64,000 bases of DNA, taken from positions 496,001 through 560,000 of the forward strand of contig NZ_KE384083.1 of the NCBI RefSeq assembly GCF_000423705.1, written 5' to 3'. The notes beneath the pieces were generated by a model. The model was not told where the DNA came from and did no database searches. It saw only the letters and a program-made list of their open reading frames with translations. Shown piece after piece: positions 25,036 to 34,036 of this stretch (its first letter is position 1; each line of letters starts with the position of its first letter). Source of the stretch: Stappia stellulata DSM 5886. Its GTDB lineage: Bacteria > Pseudomonadota > Alphaproteobacteria > Rhizobiales > Stappiaceae. The translations under genes and the position numbers were made by a program.

Positions 25036-26872
25036 CGCCGCACGCGCCTTGCCCGGCAAGACCGCCCTGCCCGCTCCGCAAACCGGACGCTGGGCCGACG
25101 CATTGCTTGCGGCCATGGTGCTGACAGTGGGCGGCGCAGCGCTTGGCGGCATCCATGTGCGGGCCCGCTGCGGGCCGGTCCTGGATCGTTGGCTCGCGGC
25201 GCTCAAACGCATGCAGTCAACCGACGCGCCGGTGCAACGCATTGCGGCCACGGTGAGCGCGGATGCGCTCGACGGCAGCCTCGACCTGGCACAAACCCTG
25301 GCGCTGGGACGCCCGGTGCACACGGCCGGCGTGCTGACACGCGCCAATGGCGGGTTCCTGGTGCTGGCCATGGCGGAGCGAACGGAGGCAACGCTCGCCG
25401 GGATCCTCGCGGGCGCTCTCGACACGGGCAGAAGCGGACGCGGAGCACCGGCCCGGCTTGCGCTGGTTGCGCTTGACGAGGGGGCGGATGCGGAAGAGGG
25501 CGTGCCGGCGGCAATCGCCGACCGGCTCTGCCTGCGTCTCCCGCTGGAGGATCTCTCGCTTCGCGACACGGCAGAGACCGCCCCCGCGCAAGCGTGCCCC
25601 GCCTCCGCAAGTTTCTGGCGCGACGTCGAGCTTCCAGACCCTCTTCTTGACGCGCTTGTGGCCGCCGCGGACGCCACCGCGACGCGGTCGATGCGCCGCG
25701 CGCTCGCCCTGTCCCGCGTGACACGGATCGTTGCCGCTCTCGAGGGCTGCGCACGCGCCGAGCCCGGCCATGCCGCAACGGCGCTGCGGCTGGTATTCGG
25801 CCTTGGCCCTCAAGCGCAAGAAGCCGAAACATCCCCGGACCAGGATCAGCCGGGCGATGACGCGACCGATGACAGGCAGGAACCGTCACAGGCGCCGCCC
25901 CACGCGAATGGCGAAGACAGCGCCCGGGACAAGACCGGCGATGACGCGACCGGCGCGCAGCCGGACCGGGAGATCTCGCCGGATGACCTTCAGGACATGC
26001 TGATCAGTGTCCTTGCCGCGCAAAAGCTCGATCCGTCGCTGCTGTCCATCAAAGCGGAGACAATGAAGGCCGGCGGAGGGGCGGGAAAATCCGGTGCGGA
26101 ACAAGGCGGCAGTCTGCGCGGACGCACCATCGGCGTCACCAGCCGCCCGTCGACCGCCGGGCTGCGGCCGAATGTTGCCGCGACCCTGCGCGCGGCCGCT
26201 CCCTGGCAACATCTCAGGCGCAGGGCGCATGAGGCAACCGGCGCCGGACCGGCACGTCCGATCCATGTCACGCCTTCCGACTTTCGCTACCTGCGGCGAC
26301 GCCACCGCACCGAAACCACGGCGATCTTCGCGGTGGACGCCTCAGGGTCGACCGCCTTCGACCGCCTCGGAGAGGCGAAGGGGGCAATCGAACTGTTGCT
26401 CGCCGACTGCTACGTGCGGCGCGACCAGATCGCGCTGATCGCCTTTCGCGGGCGCGAGGCGGAGCTGCTTCTGGAGCCGACGCGCTCGCTGGTGCGCGCC
26501 AAACGCAGCCTCACCGGCCTGCCCGGCGGCGGTCCGACACCGCTTGCCGACGGGATGCGGCGCAGCCTCGAACTGGCCGTACAGATCCGGCGCAAGGGAC
26601 AAACGCCGCTGATCGTGCTTTTCACAGACGGACGCGGCAACATCGCGCTTGACGGCAGCGCGGACCGCGCCGTGGCGCGGGACGAAGCCGCGCGGCTTGC
26701 AAGGCAAGGTGCATCGCTTGGCGTGAAGACCCTGGTGATCGATATCGCCCGACGGCCGCGCGATGGCGCGCGTAGCCTTGCCGACACGATGAAGGCCGAC
26801 TACCGGGCCCTGCCGCGCGCGGACGCCGCATCTGTTTCAAGCCTCGTATCGACCTACATGCGAAGAGACTGA
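25028..26872 (+). CDS. bchD: Magnesium chelatase subunit D
   Basis: 614 aa. The N-terminal half is a degenerate AAA+ domain without a functional Walker A. A long acidic/Pro-rich linker follows at about residues 260-320 ([20 protein letters not shown]). The C-terminal half is a von Willebrand A integrin-I domain with the MIDAS motif D-A-S-G-S ([20 protein letters not shown]), then [18 protein letters not shown] and LFTDGRGNI. It forms the BchI6D6 motor platform that drives BchH. The ATG at 25028 overlaps the bchI stop, so the two are translationally coupled, matching their stoichiometric use. Confidence 0.96.
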   Translation: MPDAARALPGKTALPAPQTGRWADALLAAMVLTVGGAALGGIHVRARCGPVLDRWLAALKRMQSTDAPVQRIAATVSADALDGSLDLAQTLALGRPVHTAGVLTRANGGFLVLAMAERTEATLAGILAGALDTGRSGRGAPARLALVALDEGADAEEGVPAAIADRLCLRLPLEDLSLRDTAETAPAQACPASASFWRDVELPDPLLDALVAAADATATRSMRRALALSRVTRIVAALEGCARAEPGHAATALRLVFGLGPQAQEAETSPDQDQPGDDATDDRQEPSQAPPHANGEDSARDKTGDDATGAQPDREISPDDLQDMLISVLAAQKLDPSLLSIKAETMKAGGGAGKSGAEQGGSLRGRTIGVTSRPSTAGLRPNVAATLRAAAPWQHLRRRAHEATGAGPARPIHVTPSDFRYLRRRHRTETTAIFAVDASGSTAFDRLGEAKGAIELLLADCYVRRDQIALIAFRGREAELLLEPTRSLVRAKRSLTGLPGGGPTPLADGMRRSLELAVQIRRKGQTPLIVLFTDGRGNIALDGSADRAVARDEAARLARQGASLGVKTLVIDIARRPRDGARSLADTMKADYRALPRADAASVSSLVSTYMRRD

Positions 26873-26876
26873 CGAC

Positions 26877-27797
26877 ATGACCGGGTTCGCACGCAGCCAC
26901 GACCTCGACTGGAGCCGCGACGGCCGCGACTGGCCGAACAGCGCAGCCAGCCGCTTCGTGCGCACCCGCCGCATTCTCTGGCACATGCAGGAGATGGGCG
27001 GTCGCGACGCGCCGGCCATCGTGCTGCTGCACGGAACGGCGGCCTCGACCCACTCCTTCCGCGATCTGATGCCCCGGCTGGCCGACCGCTTTCGCGTGAT
27101 CGCCATCGATCTGCCCGGCCACGGCTTCACCGAAACGCAGAACACGCTGGCCCTGACACCGGGCGGCATGGCCGATGCGGTCTCCGACCTGCTGGACCAG
27201 CTCGATATCGCGCCACTTGCCGCCGCCGGACATTCCGCCGGCGCGGCGGTGCTCGTGCGCATGGCACAGCTCGGCCGGATTACGCCAGCGCATTTGTTCG
27301 GTCTGAACGCCGCCCTCGAGCCGATCCAGGGAAACGCGCTGTTCCAGCCGCTGGCACGCCTGTTGTTTCTCAATCCGCTGACGCCACGGCTGCTCGCATG
27401 GCGCGCGACGCTTGGCGGCACCGACACCATGCTGCAACGGGCGACCGGGTCGCAGATCGGCGCCGAGGGCATCCGTTGCTATACGCGGCTCTTTGCAAGC
27501 CGAAGGCATGTGCGCGGCGCGCTCGGCATGATGGCGCATTGGGATCTCGCACCGCTTCAGGCGGCCCTCCCCGCCCTTGACCGCGACCTGATCCTGATCG
27601 CCGCCGAAGACGACCCGATGGTCCCGGCCTCAGTCTCGACGCGCGCTGCGGCCCGGGCGCCGAATGCGACCTGCGTCCGCTTCAAGACCGGCGGTCACCT
27701 GCTGCACGAGGCAGAGCCGGACAAGATCGCCTCCCTCATCGAAGAGCACTGCCTCGGCGCAACAGCGGTCGATTCTCGGGATCGCCGCCGTGCCTAG
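26877..27797 (+). CDS. bchO: BchO, alpha/beta-fold putative Mg-chelatase accessory protein
   Basis: 306 aa alpha/beta hydrolase-fold protein that always travels with bchID in purple bacteria. Visible are LDWSRDGRDWPNSAASRFV at the N-terminus, typical of BchO, then the oxyanion motif LLHGTAASTHSFRDLMPRL, the nucleophile elbow AGHSAGAAVLVRMA (Ser), and the C-terminal His in KTGGHLLHEAEPD. Its precise reaction is not established; the chelatase link rests on co-occurrence. It starts 4 bp after bchD, so it is in the same operon. Downstream crtI follows after 48 bp. Confidence 0.92.
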   Translation: MTGFARSHDLDWSRDGRDWPNSAASRFVRTRRILWHMQEMGGRDAPAIVLLHGTAASTHSFRDLMPRLADRFRVIAIDLPGHGFTETQNTLALTPGGMADAVSDLLDQLDIAPLAAAGHSAGAAVLVRMAQLGRITPAHLFGLNAALEPIQGNALFQPLARLLFLNPLTPRLLAWRATLGGTDTMLQRATGSQIGAEGIRCYTRLFASRRHVRGALGMMAHWDLAPLQAALPALDRDLILIAAEDDPMVPASVSTRAAARAPNATCVRFKTGGHLLHEAEPDKIASLIEEHCLGATAVDSRDRRRA

Positions 27798-27845
27798 GAC
27801 AGTCGCCCTCCCCGCCCCCGCAAGGGATCAAACCGGCAGGACAAG

Positions 27846-29375
27846 ATGACAATTCACCCAACCCCGGTTCTAAATTTCACAACCGACGACACAAGACCAC
27901 ACGCCGTAATCATCGGCGCCGGTGTCGGCGGCCTTGCAGCTGCGATCCGCCTCAGCGTGCGCGGCTATCGCGTGACGATTGTCGACCGGCTCGACGCTCC
28001 GGGCGGGCGGGCGAGCGTGTTTCGCCAGGACGGCTTCACCTTCGATGCCGGACCGACGATCCTGACCGCGCCGTTTCTTTTCGAGGAGCTCTGGACGCTC
28101 TGCGGCAAGCGCATGAGCGATCATGTGACGCTGCGCGAGCTGACCCCCTGCTACACGATCCGCTTCGACGACGGCGACACGTTTTGCTGCTACGGCGATG
28201 CGGCGTCGATGCGCGCGGAGGTCGAACGCTTCAGCCCCGGCGACGCCCCCGGCTACGAGGCCTTCCTGAGGGAAAGCAAGGCCTGCTTTCACACCGGGTT
28301 CGAGAGGATGGTCGACCGGCCCTTCCCCTCGCTTGCGAGCATGGCGAAGGCCTTGCCGAACCTCGTCCTGCGGCGGGCGGAGCGGTCTGTCCACGCGCTG
28401 GTCTCGAAACACATACGCAATGAAAAGCTGCGCATGGCGCTGAGCTTCCATCCGCTCTTCATCGGCGGCAATCCGATGCGGACCAGTTCGATTATGAGCC
28501 TGATTTCCTATCTGGAGCAAGCCTATGGCGTTCACTACGCAATGGGAGGCACCGGCGCGTTGGTCAGGGCCATGGCGGATCTGGCGGAGGATCAGGGCGT
28601 CGCCTTGCGCATGAATGCCGATGTTGCCGAGATCCTGGTGGACGAGGGACGGGCTGCCGGCGTGCGGCTTGCCGGCGGCGAGCGCATCGCGGCGGATATC
28701 GTCGTCTCCAACGCCGACGCCGCCTGGACCTATGCCAAGCTTTTGCCCGCTTCGGCGCGCGGACGCTGGAGCGAACGCAAGCTCGGGCGGATGGCCTATT
28801 CGATGAGCCTCTTCGTCTGGTACTTCGGCACCGACCGGCAGTATCCGGAGGTGGGCCATCACACGGTGATGATGGGGCCGCGCTACGACGGTCTTCTCGC
28901 CGATATCTTCGAGCGCAAGGTGCTCGCCGACGATTTCAGCCTCTACCTGCATCGCCCGAGCGCGACCGACCCGAGCGTGGCGCCGGAGGGATGCGATGCC
29001 TTCTACGTTCTGTCTCCCGTTCCCAACCTCGATGGCGCAACCGACTGGCATACGGCAAGCGAACCCTATCGCGCGCGGATCGAAGCGCATCTGGAGCGCA
29101 CGATGCTGCCCGGTCTCGGCGACGCGCTTCTGACGTCGCGCGTGATGACGCCACTCGATTTCCAGACCCGTCTGCTGTCGCACAAGGGCGCGGCCTTCGG
29201 CATGGAACCGCGGCTCACGCAATTGGCGTGGTTCCGTCCGCACAATGCGAGCGAAGCCGTCGACGGCCTCTATCTGGTGGGCGCCGGCACGCACCCCGGA
29301 GCAGGCCTCCCCGGCGTCATCGCCTCCGCAAAGATCCTCGACAAGGTGGTCCCGCATGCCCGTGAAATCGCCTGA
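27846..29375 (+). CDS. crtI: Phytoene desaturase
   Basis: 509 aa FAD-dependent desaturase, membrane-associated, converting phytoene to neurosporene or lycopene. N-terminal dinucleotide-binding motif IIGAGVGGLAAAIRLSVRGY near residue 22, then DRLDAPGGRASVFRQDGF and FDAGPTILTAPFLFEELW. The C-terminal bacterial-type desaturase signature is GLYLVGAGTHPGAGLPGVIA. Whether it does three or four desaturations, the branch between spheroidene and spirilloxanthin, cannot be read from motifs. It overlaps crtB by 20 bp. It is the fourth gene of the bchI-D-O-crtI-B operon. Confidence 0.96.
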   Translation: MTIHPTPVLNFTTDDTRPHAVIIGAGVGGLAAAIRLSVRGYRVTIVDRLDAPGGRASVFRQDGFTFDAGPTILTAPFLFEELWTLCGKRMSDHVTLRELTPCYTIRFDDGDTFCCYGDAASMRAEVERFSPGDAPGYEAFLRESKACFHTGFERMVDRPFPSLASMAKALPNLVLRRAERSVHALVSKHIRNEKLRMALSFHPLFIGGNPMRTSSIMSLISYLEQAYGVHYAMGGTGALVRAMADLAEDQGVALRMNADVAEILVDEGRAAGVRLAGGERIAADIVVSNADAAWTYAKLLPASARGRWSERKLGRMAYSMSLFVWYFGTDRQYPEVGHHTVMMGPRYDGLLADIFERKVLADDFSLYLHRPSATDPSVAPEGCDAFYVLSPVPNLDGATDWHTASEPYRARIEAHLERTMLPGLGDALLTSRVMTPLDFQTRLLSHKGAAFGMEPRLTQLAWFRPHNASEAVDGLYLVGAGTHPGAGLPGVIASAKILDKVVPHAREIA

Positions 29376-30411
29376 ACCGGTCCGGCTCGCCGCTGCCGAC
29401 CGGATTGCCTGCCAGAAGGCGATCCGGACCGGCTCGAAATCCTTCCATGCGGCCTCCCTCCTCCTGCCGCAAAGGGTGCGGGAGCCGGCGCGCGCGCTTT
29501 ATGCGTTTTGCCGCTCGACGGACGATCTGGTCGACGCCGGCGCCTGCTCCGGGCGCGCCACCGACCTGCTGATGCAGCGTCTCGATGCGATCTATCGCGG
29601 CGCGCCGCAAGACCATCTGTGCGACCGCGCCTTCGCCCGCGTCGTCACGGCGCATCGCATCCCGCGCAACCTGCCGGACGCGCTGATCGAGGGGTTTGCC
29701 TGGGACGAGGAGGGCCGGGTCTATCGCTCGCTCGACGCGCTTGCCGCCTATGCCGCCCGCGTCGCCTCCACCGTCGGGCTGATGATGACGCTGATCATGG
29801 GCGTGCGCGACCGCAGCGTGCTGGCGCGCGCCGCCGACCTCGGCATCGCCATGCAATACACCAACATCGCCCGCGATGTCGGCGAGGACGCCCGCAACGG
29901 CCGGGTCTATCTGCCGCGCGACTGGCTGGCGGAGGAAGGCCTGTCGGCCGCGATGCTTGTCCGCGATCCGCGCCCCTCGCCCGCCCTTTCGCGGGTTGTG
30001 GCCCGTCTCCTGGCGGCCGCGGACGCGCATTACGCGCGCGCCGGTGCCGGCATCGGCGGCCTGCCCCTCGACTGCCGGCCCGCCATCCGCAGTGCCGGCC
30101 TGATCTATCGCGACATCGGCCGTGCAATCGCCGAAAACGGGCACGACAGCGTGACCCGGCGCGCGGTGACAAGCCGGGCGGCCAAGGTGCGCCTGCTGCT
30201 TTTCGCCGCCGCCACACCGTTTCCCGCCGCGACGGGACGCAGCGCGCCACCGCATGAAAGCGTTGCACATCTCGTGGAGGCGTGCAGCGCACCGGAAACC
30301 GTCGCCGCCCCGCGCGGCTTCGACGAGAAATTCGGGCGGGTGCTGGACCTTCTCGCCACCACCGAACGCCGCGAACGCGCCCTGATGGCGGCAACGCGCG
30401 GGCGAGGCTAG
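29356..30411 (+). CDS. crtB: Phytoene synthase
   Basis: 351 aa. Condenses two geranylgeranyl diphosphates to phytoene. Two Asp-rich substrate/Mg motifs are seen: STDDLVDAG near residue 52 and ARDVGEDARNGRVYLPRDWL near residue 175, together with YTNIARDV. The start at 29356 (MPVKSPEPVRL) overlaps the end of crtI; an open frame extends further upstream but is the crtI shadow. The C-terminal 80 residues are less conserved. Adjacent to crtI as in nearly all purple-bacterial clusters. Confidence 0.96.
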   Translation: MPVKSPEPVRLAAADRIACQKAIRTGSKSFHAASLLLPQRVREPARALYAFCRSTDDLVDAGACSGRATDLLMQRLDAIYRGAPQDHLCDRAFARVVTAHRIPRNLPDALIEGFAWDEEGRVYRSLDALAAYAARVASTVGLMMTLIMGVRDRSVLARAADLGIAMQYTNIARDVGEDARNGRVYLPRDWLAEEGLSAAMLVRDPRPSPALSRVVARLLAAADAHYARAGAGIGGLPLDCRPAIRSAGLIYRDIGRAIAENGHDSVTRRAVTSRAAKVRLLLFAAATPFPAATGRSAPPHESVAHLVEACSAPETVAAPRGFDEKFGRVLDLLATTERRERALMAATRGRG

Positions 30412-30415
30412 AGGA

Positions 30416-30568
30416 ATGGGCAGCTATCTCGGTCTCGTCGAGCTTGTGTTCACCGCCCTTGTCGTGGGCGCCTTCGGCATCTGGCAGTTGCGCAGTCTCA
30501 AGCGCGACATGCAGGCCCGAAAGGCACGAGAGGACGCAGAAACGCGCGAGACAAAATCCGACGACTGA
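30416..30568 (+). CDS. Small membrane protein (50 aa) downstream of crtB
   Basis: GAGGA immediately precedes the ATG at 30416, 4 bp after the crtB stop. One hydrophobic helix spans residues about 4-22 (YLGLVELVFTALVVGAFGIW). A basic, then charged, helical tail follows (QLRSLKRDMQARKAREDAET). The tail should be cytoplasmic. Tight coupling to crtB and good RBS support a genuine gene. In Rhodobacter this position holds tspO, to which this peptide is not obviously related. Its function is unknown; a membrane adaptor for carotenoid enzymes is speculation. The ORF converges with crtC. Confidence 0.65.
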   Translation: MGSYLGLVELVFTALVVGAFGIWQLRSLKRDMQARKAREDAETRETKSDD

Positions 30569-30601
30569 CCGCGCGCAGGCAGGTCCGGCACCTTAAAAGT
30601 C

Positions 30602-31462
30602 CTATCGGCGCCCCGACCGGCGTGGCATGCGAAACGGCAGCATGGCCTTGACGAGCGACCTTGCAAAACGGTCGCCGGAAAAGGTCTCGTGCATGGCGGT
30701 CACCGGCTCGTCCCAGATCCGGCTTTCAACGATGGCACGCGTGTAGAACGGTCCGTCCTCGAGCGCCCGGATCAGACGGGCATCGCCCTCGGCGTCGGCG
30801 TGCATGAAGCGCTCCACCCCCCAAGTCCCGCGCCCCAGCGTCCGAGCCACGGGCAAGGCGCGATGCTCGACCGTTCCGTCGCGCGCGATGCAAAGCGCCA
30901 GCTCACGGCGCGTGCCGGAGCGACAGGACGCATCGTAGAGGATCGCGGTCCGCCCGTCGGCCAGCCGCCCGCGCGCCCAGTCCCAGCGCCGGAACCCGGT
31001 CTCCAGCGGCTCGACACCCCAATTGCTGTCGAGATACCCGTGCCCGCGCCAGGACGGCCCGCCCTGCGCAAGGGCGACATCGATTTTGGCAGCCGGCGCA
31101 ATCGGCCACCAGCGATGCGCGCCCTTGTCGTCAACGTCAAAGACCGTGTCCGTCACCCCCCTCGGCACGAGACGGATCGTGCCGCGAATGCGGCCCGGCA
31201 GCCAGCCGGCGCCCGGGAAGGGCAAGGCAACTTCATCGAAATCGAGTGTCAGCCCGCCGGTGTCGTCCCAGCGCAAGCTGCTCGGCCCGACCTGGAAGGC
31301 ATGACGTGAACGCACAAGCGAGGCGCGGCCCCGTTCCGTCATTGCCCAGCGTGGCTGGTCCGCGGAATAAAGCGCGACATTGATGGCGACATGATCGTCC
31401 GGATCCTGCCGTCCCGACCAGGCGTAATAGGGCGAGAACACGGAGCCGACGAAGGCAATCAC
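30602..31462 (-). CDS. crtC: Acyclic carotenoid 1,2-hydratase (hydroxyneurosporene synthase); start uncertain
   Basis: Adds water to the psi end group of neurosporene/lycopene, giving the 1-hydroxy carotenoids used by CrtD and CrtF. From the GTG at 31462 it is 286 aa, close to annotated Rhodobacter CrtC. It begins VIAFVGSVFSPYYAWSGRQD and has YLDSNWGVEPLETGFRRWDW and ILYDASCRSG. However, the same frame keeps CrtC-like sequence upstream (GPRFDAPVPPGGYLWWYLDG, positions about 31495-31552), overlapping the end of crtD, with no ATG, GTG or TTG there; the nearest ATG is 31837. The true start is therefore unresolved. It follows crtD on the same strand, probably translationally coupled. Confidence 0.88.
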   Translation of the reverse strand: MIAFVGSVFSPYYAWSGRQDPDDHVAINVALYSADQPRWAMTERGRASLVRSRHAFQVGPSSLRWDDTGGLTLDFDEVALPFPGAGWLPGRIRGTIRLVPRGVTDTVFDVDDKGAHRWWPIAPAAKIDVALAQGGPSWRGHGYLDSNWGVEPLETGFRRWDWARGRLADGRTAILYDASCRSGTRRELALCIARDGTVEHRALPVARTLGRGTWGVERFMHADAEGDARLIRALEDGPFYTRAIVESRIWDEPVTAMHETFSGDRFARSLVKAMLPFRMPRRSGRR

Positions 31463-31488
31463 CGTGACCGCGTGGCGGCCGCAGGTGC

Positions 31489-33051
31489 TCACGCCGTCGA
31501 GGTACCACCAGAGATAGCCACCCGGTGGAACCGGCGCGTCGAAGCGCGGTCCGCAACCAGGCTTGCCGCCGCCAGTTGCCCGGAAAGCGATGCCATCGGC
31601 ACCCCCGGTCCCGGATGAACGCTGCCGCCGGCCAGATACAGTCCCGGAATGCGCGTCCGCGCGCCCGGACGACGAAAGGACGCCATCCAGCCGTGCGACG
31701 CTCTCCCGTAAAGCGCCCCCCCGCTTCCGGGAAACATCCGCTCGAAGTCCGCCGGCGTCGTCGCCACGCTTTCCATCGTCGCGCTCTCCAGCGCAAGGCC
31801 GCACCGCGCCATCCGCCTTACTGCCGCCTCCAGACATGTTGCACTCTCGCTGCTCGTGTGGGGCGCCCGGTCGCCAAGCGCCGGCGCATTGATCAGACAC
31901 AGGAATGCATCGCGCGGATCGTCGACCGCATCGCGCGTCCTCGCACCGGCATCATCGCGCCCTTGCGCGCACAGATAGACCGTCGGATCGGCCGGAACCC
32001 GCCCCTTTCGAAAGATCTCGTCGAACTCCCGCCGATAGGCGTCGGAAAAAAGCACCGTGTGGCGGGCGAGCGGAAACCCGCGCACTTCGGCCTTCACGGC
32101 CCAGGTCATGGCGGACAGCGAGCGTTCGGAAGGCTTGACCGGCGCCTCCCCCAGATCCACGCCTTCGACGCGGCCGGAGGCAAGTGCGGAAAAATCGCCG
32201 TTGAAGATCACGGCATCGGCAGCCAGCCGCTCACCATCGGCAAGATGCACCGCGCACACACCGTTCGCGCCGGTCTCGATACGGGTGACCGCCCGTCCGC
32301 AGTCGATGCGCGCGCCCTGTCGCCCTGCCACCTCGGCAAGTGCGCAGGCCAGCGCATGCATGCCGCCCTCGATCAGCCAGACACCGTCCTGCTCGACATG
32401 CGCGACCAGCATGAGGGTCGCCGGCGCCTGAAACGGCGAGGAGCCGCAATAGGTGGCGTATCGCGCAAACAGCTGGCGCAGACGCGGATCGCGGAAATAC
32501 GCACCAAGCGCGGACCACAAGGTGGAAAACGGCTTGAGCGCGAGCATTTGCGACAGATTGCCCATGCCCACGCGGCGGGCAAGCGTGACAGGGTCGGGGC
32601 GTTCGGCCGCGATGTAGGTGTCCTTCAACGTCGCAAAGACGGCGGCGCTTTCCTTGCAAAAACGACGATACCCCTCCGCCTCCCGCGGTCCGGCGAATTG
32701 TTCGATCGCCGCCGCACTTGCGTTCGCATCGGCGAAGAGATCGAGCCGGCTGCCATCGCCCCAGCCATGGCGGGCAAGCGTGCCGGCGCGGGTCAACCCG
32801 ACCTCGGCCTCAAGCGTCGTTCCGGCCTGTGCCATCAGGCGGTCGAAGGCCCATTTCATCGTGAACACCGTCGGGCCGGCATCGACCGGCGTACCGCCCA
32901 CCTCCACCTGCCGCATCTTGCCGCCGGGAGCCCCTGCGCGTTCCACCACATGCACGTCATGACCGGCGGAAGCCAGCGAGACAGCCGCGGATAGCCCCGC
33001 GACGCCTGCCCCCACGACAACCACACGCTCGCGTCGAACGCCGGCAGTCAT
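31489..33051 (-). CDS. crtD: Hydroxyneurosporene/methoxyneurosporene desaturase (CrtD)
   Basis: 520 aa FAD-dependent 3,4-desaturase of 1-hydroxy carotenoids. N-terminal Rossmann motif VVGAGVAGLSAAVSLASAGH near residue 12, then ERAGAPGGKMRQVEVGG and DAGPTVFTMKWAFDRL. The latter is the CrtD-type variant (FTMKW) of the CrtI family block. C-terminal LYLAGGSVHPGPGVPMASLS closes the FAD site. It is divergent from crtE across a 95-bp promoter carrying a PpsR box, and its 3' end overlaps the upstream conserved part of crtC. Confidence 0.95.
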   Translation of the reverse strand: MTAGVRRERVVVVGAGVAGLSAAVSLASAGHDVHVVERAGAPGGKMRQVEVGGTPVDAGPTVFTMKWAFDRLMAQAGTTLEAEVGLTRAGTLARHGWGDGSRLDLFADANASAAAIEQFAGPREAEGYRRFCKESAAVFATLKDTYIAAERPDPVTLARRVGMGNLSQMLALKPFSTLWSALGAYFRDPRLRQLFARYATYCGSSPFQAPATLMLVAHVEQDGVWLIEGGMHALACALAEVAGRQGARIDCGRAVTRIETGANGVCAVHLADGERLAADAVIFNGDFSALASGRVEGVDLGEAPVKPSERSLSAMTWAVKAEVRGFPLARHTVLFSDAYRREFDEIFRKGRVPADPTVYLCAQGRDDAGARTRDAVDDPRDAFLCLINAPALGDRAPHTSSESATCLEAAVRRMARCGLALESATMESVATTPADFERMFPGSGGALYGRASHGWMASFRRPGARTRIPGLYLAGGSVHPGPGVPMASLSGQLAAASLVADRASTRRFHRVAISGGTSTA

Positions 33052-33086
33052 TGGCCATTCCCGTGCATTGACATCACCCCGTTTTG

Positions 33087-33104
33087 TGTCAATCTAATTT
33101 GACA
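33087..33104. promoter_or_regulatory. PpsR/CrtJ-type box (crtD/crtE)
   Basis: Exact TGT-N12-ACA (TGTCAATCTAATTTGACA), almost a full palindrome (TGTCAA...TTGACA), between divergent crtD and crtE, 36 bp from crtD and 43 bp from crtE. Confidence 0.8.
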
Positions 33105-33112
33105 CTTATGTT

Positions 33113-33130
33113 TGTCGTTGTAAATTGACT
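33113..33130. promoter_or_regulatory. Degenerate PpsR/CrtJ box (crtE side)
   Basis: TGT-N12-ACT, one mismatch from consensus, 8 bp after the exact box. Together they make the usual pair. Confidence 0.5.
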
Positions 33131-33146
33131 TTCGGGAGGCGGGTTA

Positions 33147-34019
33147 ATGGACATTCACAAGCGCATCGAACGGGGGCTGGAAAAGGCCATCGCCTTTGCC
33201 ACCGCGACCGGACAGCCGCCAAAGCTGATGGCGGCGCTGCGCTATTCGGTGTTTCCCGGCGGTGCGCGGGTGCGCCCGCGTCTGTGCCTTGCAGTCGCCG
33301 GTGCCTGCGGCGACCCGAACCCGGCCGCGACGGACGCGGCGGCGGCGGCCATCGAGCTGCTGCATTGCGCCTCGCTGGTGCATGACGACCTGCCCTGTTT
33401 CGACAATGCGGCGCTCCGCCGCGGCAAGCCGGCCACCCATGTCGTTCATGGCGAGCCGCTGTCGTTGTTGACCGGGGACGCGCTGATCGTGCTGGCCTTC
33501 GAGACGCTCGCGCGCGAATGCGCGCTGAACCCGATGCTGCTCGCGCCGCTCACCGCGACCATCGCCCGCGCGGTCGGTTCGCCACATGGCATCGTTGCCG
33601 GCCAGGCCTGGGAGAGCGAGGACGACATTCCGCTTGGCGACTACCACCGCGCCAAGACGACGGCGCTCTTCACCGGCGCGACCGCGGCCGGCGCCATCGC
33701 CGCGAATGCCGATCCCCAGCCCTGGATGCAGGTCGGCGAGGCGCTCGGCGCCGCCTATCAAACGGCCGACGATCTGCGCGACATCGCGGCCGAGGAAGCG
33801 GAAATCGGCAAGCCCTGCGGTCAGGACATGGCCAACGGGCGTCCCAACGCGGCACTCGCAGACGGCGTGTCCGGCACGGTGATGAAACTGCAGGGTCTCG
33901 TTCAGTGCGCCGTCGAGGCGGTGCCCGTCTGTCCCGGATCGGACGACCTGAAGCTGCTGATCCTGGGGGAGGCAAAACGGCTTGTGCCGAAAAACCTCGC
34001 TCATGTCGTTGCCGCTTGA
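33147..34019 (+). CDS. crtE: Geranylgeranyl diphosphate synthase
   Basis: 290 aa trans-prenyltransferase that makes GGPP for phytoene and for the bacteriochlorophyll tail. First Asp-rich motif LVHDDLPCFDNAALRRGKP near residue 80; second motif YQTADDLRDIAAEEAEIGKP near residue 205. GGARVRPRLCLA is the IPP-binding Lys/Arg region, in which the typical K-R-x-R-P appears as R-V-R-P. GGGAGG precedes the ATG by 7 bp. crtF follows after 17 bp. Under the shared crtD/crtE PpsR boxes. Confidence 0.95.
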   Translation: MDIHKRIERGLEKAIAFATATGQPPKLMAALRYSVFPGGARVRPRLCLAVAGACGDPNPAATDAAAAAIELLHCASLVHDDLPCFDNAALRRGKPATHVVHGEPLSLLTGDALIVLAFETLARECALNPMLLAPLTATIARAVGSPHGIVAGQAWESEDDIPLGDYHRAKTTALFTGATAAGAIAANADPQPWMQVGEALGAAYQTADDLRDIAAEEAEIGKPCGQDMANGRPNAALADGVSGTVMKLQGLVQCAVEAVPVCPGSDDLKLLILGEAKRLVPKNLAHVVAA

Positions 34020-34036
34020 CGTAGCGGCACGAGAAG

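Noticed and set aside
31525-32994. Long plus-strand frame opposite crtD
   Set aside because: Antisense shadow of crtD; composition is Arg/Pro-rich with no recognisable fold or RBS.
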